64,000 nucleotides of DNA from DATKAS01 sp963773315 (GTDB lineage: Bacteria; Actinomycetota; Acidimicrobiia; Acidimicrobiales; DATKAS01), in contig CAVZAF010000009.1 in assembly GCA_963773315.1 (NCBI GenBank), positions 62,001 through 126,000 on the forward strand. Direction: 5' to 3'. This document shows positions 27,857-34,368 of the stretch, piece by piece. The stretch's first letter is position 1; each line of letters begins with the position of its first letter. Position numbers and translations under genes: made by a program. The notes beneath the pieces were generated by a model that had not been told where the DNA came from, searched no databases, and worked only from the letters and a program-made list of their open reading frames with translations.

Positions 27857-28700
27857 CGGGCACAGGCGTCGTGGAGCTGCTCTCGGTCGCCGTGGGTCAC
27901 GGCAGGGGGAACATCCCTGTGCGTGTGTCGGGGGAGGGACCTCCAGTTCTCTATCTGCACTCCGAGATCGGGCTCACTTGGGACGATCTCCTCGCTGACA
28001 TCGCCGCGAACCACACGGTGTACGCACCCGAGTTTCCCGGCACAGCCGATGGGCGACGCAGACGCGATCTCACCAGTACGACGACCTGCTCGACGTTGTT
28101 CTCGCGTATGAGGAGGTCGTGCGGGCCCTCGGACTCGAAGGGGCGGTCGTCATCGGGCATTCCTTCGGGGGCATGCTCGCTGCGGAGCTGGCCGCGGTGT
28201 TCCCCGACTTGTTCTCCGGCGTGGTGCTGATCGGTGCCTTCGGGCTGTGGTCGAACACCGACCCCACATCCTCCGATCTCATGGCTGGCCCCTACGAGCG
28301 TCTCCCGGAGGTGCTCTTCCACGATCCGCATTGCCCGGCGGCACAATCGATGCAGATCCCGTCTGTCGACGCGGCCGACGCGCTTGATCGGGCGGCGGCA
28401 TGCATCTGGGCGGTCGGCTGTGCCGCCAAGTTCCTCTGGCCGATTCCCGAGCGAGGACTCGCCAAACGCCTTCACCGAATCACTGCGCCCACGCTGATCC
28501 TGTGGGGAGCGCAGGACGCCGTTGTACCCGCGCGTTACGCATTCCGGTTCGCCGATCACATTGCGCAGAGCCGGATTCAGATCATCGACAACTGCGGTCA
28601 CATCCCACAGCTCGAACAAGAAGTTCAGACCATCTCGGCCTTGCGAGAGTTCCTGGCCGAGACCGTGCGAGTACCCGATCCCCTGAAAGCGGGAGGCTGA
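27853..28700 (+). CDS. Alpha/beta hydrolase (frameshifted)
   Basis: MhpC-like hydrolase. The N-terminus VRVSGEGPPVLYLHSEIGLT is followed by two closely spaced indels (28055-28075), after which QYDDLLDVVLAYEEVVRALG leads to the nucleophile elbow VVIGHSFGGMLAAE; the catalytic His lies in DNCGHIPQLEQ. The ATG overlaps the LLM stop, making a second LLM-hydrolase pair. Substrate unknown. Confidence 0.78.
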
Positions 28701-28701
28701 A

Positions 28702-29376
28702 ATGGACAATCCAAATGGTGTGCATCATCTCGCAATCGCGACGACGAGAATGCGTGACCAACTCGAGTTCTTCACCGACGTGCTCGGTGCGGAGCTGAAG
28801 GCTCTGTATTGGATGCACGGCTTCGTGGGCACGTTCCACGGTTTCGTGAAGCTCAACGACTTCTGCTCGATCGCGTTCGTCCAGGGTCCGAAGGTGTCGG
28901 ACGCCTCGCCGAATCGCAATGCGGGCGGAGCCATGAACCACCTTGCCTTCAACGTCAAGTCCTACGACGATCTCCTCGGCATGCGCGACCGCATCCGCGA
29001 CCGGGGCATCAACGTCTTCGGGCCGGTCGATCATGGCTTCTGCAGGTCGATCTACTTCGCGGGTCTCGAGGGGATGATGCTCGAGGTCGCCACGTCGGAA
29101 GAGGCAATCGACGAGCGGGCCTGGATTGATCCGGAAGTGGTCGAGCTCGTCGGCATCGACGCGGAGATGTTGGAGCGGATGAAGTCGCCGGCATCGTTCG
29201 AGTCGCAGGGAGGGGCGATCATCAACCCCCCTGTCGACTGGAGCCGCCCGCAGATTCCGTACATGTCGAAGGAAGAAGTCGAGGAGCTGATGGCCAAACC
29301 CGACGCGCAGGTGATGGCCGAGATGGCCCAACCGGATCCGCCGGTGAAGGTCCCCCCGCGCGAGGAGCCCGCGTAG
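28702..29376 (+). CDS. VOC-family protein (paralogue of 16671-17363)
   Basis: A 224-residue protein with the same layout as the first VOC gene: GVHHLAIATTRM (His), LKALYWMHGFVGTFHGF, MNHLAFNVK (His), GMMLEVAT (Glu), then the tail AWIDPEVVELVGIDAEMLE. The shared LKALYWMHG signature and tail point to a duplicated, cluster-specific enzyme, possibly acting on related or successive intermediates. It starts one base after the hydrolase stop and is intact. Confidence 0.85.
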   Translation: MDNPNGVHHLAIATTRMRDQLEFFTDVLGAELKALYWMHGFVGTFHGFVKLNDFCSIAFVQGPKVSDASPNRNAGGAMNHLAFNVKSYDDLLGMRDRIRDRGINVFGPVDHGFCRSIYFAGLEGMMLEVATSEEAIDERAWIDPEVVELVGIDAEMLERMKSPASFESQGGAIINPPVDWSRPQIPYMSKEEVEELMAKPDAQVMAEMAQPDPPVKVPPREEPA

Positions 29377-29378
29377 TC

Positions 29379-30599
29379 ATGACGGATGCCCAAGTGACTC
29401 CGGGGACCCCTCCGAACTGCATCAGGGTGCCCTATGTGGTCGGCTTCACCGACAACCCGACAGTCTCGAGCGAGGTGTATGCGGGTAGCGGCGCGTTGAT
29501 TGGTTTGGACTGCCACCTGATCAAGCCCATCGGGTCGGAGTCTGACGTCTTGATTGTCTTCATGCACCCCGTTGGTGGGGGCATGTACCTTCCGATCGTT
29601 CGCGGTCTGGCGGCCGCGGGCCACCATGTCCTGTGGGCGAACTCGCGCTACCGCGGTGTCGACGCAGCGCTCGTCATGGAGCGTGTCGCCTGCGACCTCG
29701 GCGAGGCGATCTTGGATGCGAAGACTCGACTTGGCTACTCCAAGATCGTGCTCGCCGGCATGTCGGGCGGAGGATCGGTGGCGATGTGGTATCAGGCTCT
29801 CGCCGAGGCAGGGGAGGGGATCTCCGATACTGCGGCCGGCGATGTGTATGTCGTGGACCCGGCGAGACTGCCTCCCGCCGACGCCATAGTGATGCTCGTC
29901 ACCCATGTCGGCCGCCACACGCTGATCACCGAGTGGATGGACGCGTCCATTCGAGATGAGGCTCGGCCCGACGATCGCGACCCCGGACTCAATCTCTACG
30001 ACCCGGCGAACCCGAACAAGCCGCCGTATTCGGCTGATTTCCTGGCGACGTACACGGCTGCTCAGCTGGAGCGCAATCGTCGGATCACCACGTGGGCGAA
30101 GTCGAAGCTCGAAGCAATCCTGGACTCGGATGACCCACATCGCGAGTTTGCGTTCGTCGTCCACGGGACGGCCGCGGACCCGCGTTGGTTGGACGCAACC
30201 GTCGATCCGAGCGATCGCGTCCCCGGCACCTACTACCTCGGCGATCCCCGCCTGGTGAACGACGGCCCCGTTGGGCTTGCTCGGTACTGCACTCTGCGCA
30301 GCTGGATCAGCCAATGGAGCTACGACGACGCCCGCGCCGATGCAGAGGTCGCGGGTGCGAACGTCTCGGTCCCGGTCCTTGTGCTCGGCGCCACCGCCGA
30401 CAACTGCTGCGCCCCGAGCCATTCGGCGCGCATCTACGCCGGCGTGGGCCACCAACGCAAGCAGCTCCACATGGTGAGCGGGGCCCTACACTTCTTCAAC
30501 AACCCCGAATCAACGCGCTATCTCGACGAGGCGGTCAGCGTCATCGGCGACTTCATCGACACTTCACTCGACCAACCGGCTCGCACTGTCAGCGCGTGA
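29379..30599 (+). CDS. Alpha/beta hydrolase, 406 residues
   Basis: Larger hydrolase: oxyanion region IVFMHPVGGGMY near residue 60, nucleophile elbow VLAGMSGGGSVAMWY (Ser) near 128, late acidic loop VLVLGATADNCCAP near 338, catalytic His in VSGALHFFNNPES. The region between residues 150 and 320 forms a big cap. No signal peptide is visible. It starts 2 nt after the VOC stop and overlaps the PaaX start by 4 nt. An ester or amide hydrolase role is inferred; substrate unknown. Confidence 0.8.
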   Translation: MTDAQVTPGTPPNCIRVPYVVGFTDNPTVSSEVYAGSGALIGLDCHLIKPIGSESDVLIVFMHPVGGGMYLPIVRGLAAAGHHVLWANSRYRGVDAALVMERVACDLGEAILDAKTRLGYSKIVLAGMSGGGSVAMWYQALAEAGEGISDTAAGDVYVVDPARLPPADAIVMLVTHVGRHTLITEWMDASIRDEARPDDRDPGLNLYDPANPNKPPYSADFLATYTAAQLERNRRITTWAKSKLEAILDSDDPHREFAFVVHGTAADPRWLDATVDPSDRVPGTYYLGDPRLVNDGPVGLARYCTLRSWISQWSYDDARADAEVAGANVSVPVLVLGATADNCCAPSHSARIYAGVGHQRKQLHMVSGALHFFNNPESTRYLDEAVSVIGDFIDTSLDQPARTVSA

Positions 30600-31453
30600 G
30601 ACGAGGTCCCTACTCGGGCGCCAAGGGCCAGTCCACGGCGAGATCCCTGATCTTCGACATCCTCGGTGACTTCGTCCGGATCGGGGGCCAGGAGATCCGC
30701 CTGAAGACGTTGGTGAGTCTCGGCGAGCTGATGGGCGTGGCCCCTCCGAACATGCGTGTCTTGGTTCCTCGGATGCGCGACGAGGGCTGGTTCGACGTGC
30801 GTCGTGAGGGCCGCGAGTCGATCTACACCCTCACGCCGCGCACCCGCGCGGTGATCGAGGAAGGACGCCAGCGCATCTTTCACTCGGAAACGACGGGGTG
30901 GAACGGATCTTGGTCGCTGGTCATCTACACGGTGCCCGAAACGGACCGGCCGACGCGCGAACAGCTGCGGCGCGACTTGTCTTGGATCGGGTTCGGCATC
31001 CTTGCGCCGGCTACTTGGGTGTCACCCCACCCGTTGCTCGATCGAGTTGCGCAGCTCGGCTCGGCGTTGCCCAACGCCAAGCTCGACCTCCTCACCATGC
31101 GGTCGAGTGGCTTGGCAGCCGATCGCTCGATCGCGACGCGAAGCTGGGATCTCGAATCGCTGAACGAGCAGTACTCAAAGTTCATTCACGACGTCCATCT
31201 CGACATGATGGATGCGGATTGGGACCGCACTGATCCGACAGCGGCCTTCGCTCGGCGAATGAGTCTGGTCCATACCTATCGACGCTTCCCGTACCGCGAC
31301 CCTGGACTTCCCATCGAGCTGCAGCCACCCGGTTGGCTGGGCGATCAAGCTCGCGACTTGTTCATCGAAGCCCATGAGCTGCTCGCGGTGGGAGCCGCCG
31401 AGCTTTACGAGACGCTCGGTGTCCAATCATCAGTGAGTCCATCCCAGGCGTAG
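30596..31453 (+). CDS. PaaX-family transcriptional regulator
   Basis: A 285-residue repressor of the PaaX type, known for aryl-CoA-responsive control of phenylacetate and related catabolism. The N-terminal winged helix holds SLIFDILGDFVRIGGQEIRL and RVLVPRMRDEGWFDVRREGR; the central domain contains WNGSWSLVIYTVPETDRPTR; the C-terminal domain has DPGLPIELQPPGWLGDQARD, matching PaaX_C. The GTG at 30596 overlaps the hydrolase stop. Together with LysR at 13558 it brackets the cluster and implies control by an aromatic or CoA-thioester ligand. Confidence 0.9.
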   Translation: MRRGPYSGAKGQSTARSLIFDILGDFVRIGGQEIRLKTLVSLGELMGVAPPNMRVLVPRMRDEGWFDVRREGRESIYTLTPRTRAVIEEGRQRIFHSETTGWNGSWSLVIYTVPETDRPTREQLRRDLSWIGFGILAPATWVSPHPLLDRVAQLGSALPNAKLDLLTMRSSGLAADRSIATRSWDLESLNEQYSKFIHDVHLDMMDADWDRTDPTAAFARRMSLVHTYRRFPYRDPGLPIELQPPGWLGDQARDLFIEAHELLAVGAAELYETLGVQSSVSPSQA

Positions 31454-31557
31454 CAGCGGCCCCGGAAACCTGCGACACTCCGGCGTATGCCGTCCGTCTG
31501 GTGTAGTAGTTTCGGCGGAGCCAGCAGAAGCGCGGCACCGAGATGGGGGTTCGATCG

Positions 31558-32325
31558 ATGGGCGGCCGACTCGACGGCAAGGTTTCGCTGATCACGGGCA
31601 CGGCCAGCGGCATGGGGCGGGCCGCGGCGCTGAAGTTTGCACAAGAGGGAGCGCTCGTCATCGGGTGCGACGTCAACGAAGCGGGCAACGACGAAACCAG
31701 TCGCATGGTCGAGGCCGCTGGCTACGCGATGACGGGAATGGCACCCGTAGATCTGAGCGACCCCGATGCCGCGGAGTCGTGGGTGGAAGAGTCCGCCGGG
31801 ATCCACGGCCGGATCGACGTTGTGTTCAACAATGCGTCGGCGCCGAGGTTCGCGCCGTTGCCCGACATGAGCGTCGACATGTGGCAGTTCAACACGCGCA
31901 ATGAGCTCGACCTCGTCTTCTACGTCACGAAGTTCGCCTGGCCATATCTCGCCGAGCGGGGTGGAGTGTTCGTCAACACCGGCTCGATCTCCGCTTGGGA
32001 GAGCACACCGAACGCCGGGATGGCCGCCCACTGTGCGGCGAAAGGCGGCGTGGTGGCGTTCACCCGAGCTGTCGCAGTCGATGGCGCGGCCGTCGGCATC
32101 CGCGCCGTCAGCATCAGCCCCGGGCCGATCAGAACTCCCGAAACCGAGAGGAACTACTTCTCGAAGGTTCCCAACGCCGAGGCTCTCCTCCTGCAGCAGC
32201 TGCTCTCGAAGCGGATCGGGCTGCCGGAAGACGTTGCTTCCTTGGCGGCCTTCGTTGCTTCGGACGAGGCGGCGTACATGACTGGCTGCGACGTCATCAT
32301 CGATGGTGGTTTGACGTGCTTCTGA
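31558..32325 (+). CDS. SDR-family oxidoreductase with His in place of catalytic Tyr
   Basis: Short-chain dehydrogenase: cofactor motif TGTASGMGRAAAL near residue 13, NNAS near 88, catalytic Ser in NTGSISAWES. Where YxxxK is expected the sequence reads AAHCAAKGG, so Tyr is replaced by His while Lys is retained. C-terminal SPGPIRTPETE and TGCDVIIDGG are standard. The ATG at 31558 is preceded by GGGGG, better than the ATG at 31543. It may oxidise or dehydrate differently from classical SDRs, or act only as a binder. Confidence 0.88.
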   Translation: MGGRLDGKVSLITGTASGMGRAAALKFAQEGALVIGCDVNEAGNDETSRMVEAAGYAMTGMAPVDLSDPDAAESWVEESAGIHGRIDVVFNNASAPRFAPLPDMSVDMWQFNTRNELDLVFYVTKFAWPYLAERGGVFVNTGSISAWESTPNAGMAAHCAAKGGVVAFTRAVAVDGAAVGIRAVSISPGPIRTPETERNYFSKVPNAEALLLQQLLSKRIGLPEDVASLAAFVASDEAAYMTGCDVIIDGGLTCF

Positions 32326-32332
32326 GCGGAGT

Positions 32333-33094
32333 GTGACCACCTTGCGGCGGGTCCGGGTCGGCCAGATCGTGCCGAGCTCGAACATCACCATGGAAACAGA
32401 GATCCCTGAGCTTTTGCGACGCCACGCGGCAGCGCACGGCGGCGTCGAATTCACCTTCCACTCGTCGCGGATGCGGATGAAGACGGTGAGCAAAGAGGAG
32501 TTGGCTGCGATGGACGCGGACTCCGACCGCTGTGCACTCGAACTCTCGGATGCTCGGGTTGATGTGTTGGGTTACGCCTGCCTCGTCGCAATCATGGCCA
32601 CTGGACCGGGGTACCACTGTTCCGCGAAGGATCGACTGGAGCGGGTGACGGCGTCGAATGGGGCTCCGGCTCCGGTCGTTACGAGCGCAGGGGCGTTGAT
32701 CGACGGGCTTCACCACCTCGGAGCGAAGCGGATCGGGTTGATCGCGCCGTACATGAAACCCCTCACCGAGGTGGTTGTGGCGTACATCGAGGCGGAGGGA
32801 GTCACGGTGCGCGACTACCTCGCGCTCGAAATCGCCGACAATCTCGTTGTGGGCCAGCAGGACCCCATGGCACTCGTCGAGCACGTCAAGCGCGTCGACA
32901 CCAGCGGCGTCGATGCGATCGTCCTGTCTGCATGCGTGCAGATGCCGTCGCTCGCGGCGATACAGATCGTGGAGGACGCCCTGGGCGTGCCGGTCATCAG
33001 CTCCGCTGTGGCTACCGCGTGGCAGATGCTCAAGGCGCTCGATTTGGAACCCATCGTGCCCGACGCCGGCGCGCTGTTGTCGGGCACTTACTAG
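32333..33094 (+). CDS. Maleate isomerase / Asp-Glu racemase superfamily
   Basis: A 253-residue protein starting VRVGQIVPSSNITMETEIPE, the typical opening of maleate cis-trans isomerases. The two catalytic cysteines of the superfamily appear in GYACLVAIM (near residue 81) and SACVQMPSL (near 202). It would convert maleate to fumarate, a terminal step of nicotinate- or gentisate-like pathways, so the cluster may funnel its substrate to maleate. Arylmalonate decarboxylase is the main alternative. Last gene of the cluster. Confidence 0.82.
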   Translation: MTTLRRVRVGQIVPSSNITMETEIPELLRRHAAAHGGVEFTFHSSRMRMKTVSKEELAAMDADSDRCALELSDARVDVLGYACLVAIMATGPGYHCSAKDRLERVTASNGAPAPVVTSAGALIDGLHHLGAKRIGLIAPYMKPLTEVVVAYIEAEGVTVRDYLALEIADNLVVGQQDPMALVEHVKRVDTSGVDAIVLSACVQMPSLAAIQIVEDALGVPVISSAVATAWQMLKALDLEPIVPDAGALLSGTY

Positions 33095-33256
33095 GACCGG
33101 CAGTGATTCGCCGGGATCACTTCAGCAAAGAGATGGGATCGCTTGCTGGACATTCGGCCATGTCATCACTTCGAAGGATCTGGTGGCTCGCTACGAGTCC
33201 CGCTGCCAGCGCCGCTGCAGCGTCGCTGTGGACGGCCTGTCCAATGTGCCTACTGG

Positions 33257-33574
33257 ATGCATGTGCGCGCTCTTGCACCTCGGAGCGCAGCCGAGACAAC
33301 GGATAACTCGCTCGGCGACAAGGGCAACCCGAAGACGTTCCTCGACATCGGTGCCGTCCTGTCGGCAGTGATCTACTTCATCGTGTTCATGGGGGTCCTG
33401 TACTTCCTCATTGTTGTCCCGTACAAGGCGATGATGGCCCGTCGCGGTGAGATCGTTTTTGGTGACCCAGCGCCGGTCAAGACCTGCCCTGCTTGCTTGT
33501 CCGAGGATCTCCCTGCTCTGGCGTCCAAATGCAAGTACTGCGGAACCGAGCAGCCCACGATGGCCGCAGCTTGA
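33257..33574 (+). pseudogene. mscL: Large-conductance mechanosensitive channel, 5'-truncated
   Basis: From about 33312 the reading frame encodes the second half of MscL: the TM2 region FLDIGAVLSAVIYFIVFMGV, the stalk VVPYKAMMARRGE, and a C-terminal zinc-ribbon-like CPACLSEDLPALASKCKYC. The first membrane helix and pore are absent. Similarity starts right after a 16-nt sequence at 33296-33311 that also occurs at 39668-39683, suggesting a recombination break. Bases 33095-33256 hold no supportable gene. Confidence 0.7.
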
Positions 33575-33576
33575 AC

Positions 33577-33978
33577 ATGCCCGAGGTGGTTTCGGGTACG
33601 GGCACGCATAGTCCGATCATGCCGCGATCGGGAACGCGCGAGCCGGACACTGCCATGTCGTGGTGCCGCGGATCACCGATCCCTTGGCTGCCCAGCGCGG
33701 CCAAGGGTCTGGCCCGCATCATCAAGTACCTCGCCGCGATCGACGAGGACGGCGCTTGGTACGACGAGCAGGAGCTCGATGACATCGCTGCGCTCGTCGG
33801 TGATCGCCCGGAGTCCCTTGCGACTGGCCGGGCTGTGGTTGCTTCCGCGGCACAGTCCGGCGCTCTGCCCGCTCGCGACTACCTCTTGTATCTGTGGCGT
33901 CGTGCCGCCCGGGACAACGAGCTGATGCGTGAGGCCTCGGGCGTGATGGCAGAGCGCCATTGGCCGCCACTGCGCTGA
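33577..33978 (+). CDS. Hypothetical protein
   Basis: A 133-residue soluble protein starting 3 nt after the mscL remnant stop. The N-terminal 40 residues are low in structure (GTGTHSPIMPRSGTREPD); the rest is helical and acidic, such as DEDGAWYDEQELDDIAALVG, ending MAERHWPPLR. I recognise no family. The ATG at 33577 lacks a clear ribosome-binding site, so the start could be internal, for example the ATG at 33655 (SWCRGS). Confidence 0.45.
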   Translation: MPEVVSGTGTHSPIMPRSGTREPDTAMSWCRGSPIPWLPSAAKGLARIIKYLAAIDEDGAWYDEQELDDIAALVGDRPESLATGRAVVASAAQSGALPARDYLLYLWRRAARDNELMREASGVMAERHWPPLR

Positions 33979-34006
33979 GACGCTTCTCGTGCTTAGCGGA
34001 ACGAAG

Positions 34007-34068
34007 AACGGATAACTCGCGCTCTGTCGCTCAGGAGCGACCTGCGAACTTCCTGTTGAGCACAGCGC
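34007..34068 (+). repeat. 62-nt repeat, copy A
   Basis: Differs from 39670-39731 at three positions. It contains a hairpin TCGCTC-ag-GAGCGA flanked by a second TCGC/GCGA stem and ends GAGCACAGCGC. In both copies exactly 11 unrelated bases follow, then GGCCTTCTAATCCG and a tRNA-like T arm. It looks like the conserved end of a mobile element rather than a gene. Confidence 0.7.
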
Positions 34069-34124
34069 GTAGTGCTGTCGGCCTTCTAATCCGAAGGCCG
34101 GAGGTTCGAATCCTCCCAGGAGGG
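34049..34124 (+). tRNA. tRNA-Arg(TCT)-like sequence, probably an att scar or degenerate gene
   Basis: The 3' half is clear: anticodon loop CTTCTAA (TCT, 34083-34089), variable loop, and a perfect T arm GGAGG-TTCGAAT-CCTCC (34100-34116). CTTCCTG (34049-34055) can pair with CAGGAGG (34117-34123) as a 7-bp acceptor with one G-U, but the D arm is weak, lacks the GG of the D loop, and one anticodon pair (31-39) is mismatched. The 5' half is shared with copy B, which has a different T arm, so a tRNA-targeting integration scar is more likely than a working tRNA. Confidence 0.35.
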
Positions 34125-34131
34125 ACTGTGG

Positions 34132-34293
34132 TGTCGCGAGACATCCCGGACGGATGTCGCGTGACATCCCGGACGACGTCAGGCGTGTTGTCCGGGCCGT
34201 TTCTGTGTTTGGTAGGTCTTTGTGGGGTCGATGGTGAACTCGGCGAGTAGCTCGCCGTCGCTGCCCTCAAGAACGTCGGAGATTCCCTGGCCG
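34132..34293 (-). mobile_element. IS481-family transposase C-terminal remnant with end repeats
   Basis: On the minus strand, 34293-34179 encodes ISDVLEGSDGELLAEFTIDP then TKTYQTQKRPG and a stop, matching the C-terminal end typical of IS481-like transposases (xGELLxELTxDPxRxYQ). Next to it on the plus strand are two 21-bp direct repeats, 34132-34152 and 34155-34175 (TGTCGCG(A/T)GACATCCCGG core), resembling the element's end. The rest of the transposase is gone. Confidence 0.6.
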
Positions 34294-34299
34294 GGGCCG

Positions 34300-34353
34300 T
34301 TGACAATCGACTCCCTCCGGTTTAGTTTGGGTTCAAATGATTTGAGTTCAAAC
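34300..34353 (+). promoter_or_regulatory. Promoter and operator P1 of the STAND ATPase gene
   Basis: TTGACA (34300-34305), 17-bp spacer, TAGTTT (34323-34328), overlapped by an imperfect dyad GTTTGGGTTCAAA-tga-TTTGAGTTCAAAC (34325-34353) with TCAAATGATTTGA at its core. The -35 region and operator closely match P2 at 37675. The ATG follows at 34369 after GGGGTGGGAA. The dyad over the -10 implies repression, plausibly by the MarR protein at 38404. Confidence 0.75.
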
Positions 34354-34368
34354 AGTCGGGGGTGGGAA

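Noticed and set aside
19700..28100. Programmed ribosomal frameshifting in the catabolic genes
   Set aside because: Breaks occur at unrelated sequences without slippery heptamers or downstream pseudoknots, and also in hut and modA genes; sequence error is simpler.
34007..34068. Integron attC site: GGATAAC ... GTTGAGC around a hairpin
   Set aside because: GTTGAGC fits GTTRRRY, but GGATAAC pairs poorly with it, no integron integrase or cassette array is present, and the downstream tRNA half explains the site better.
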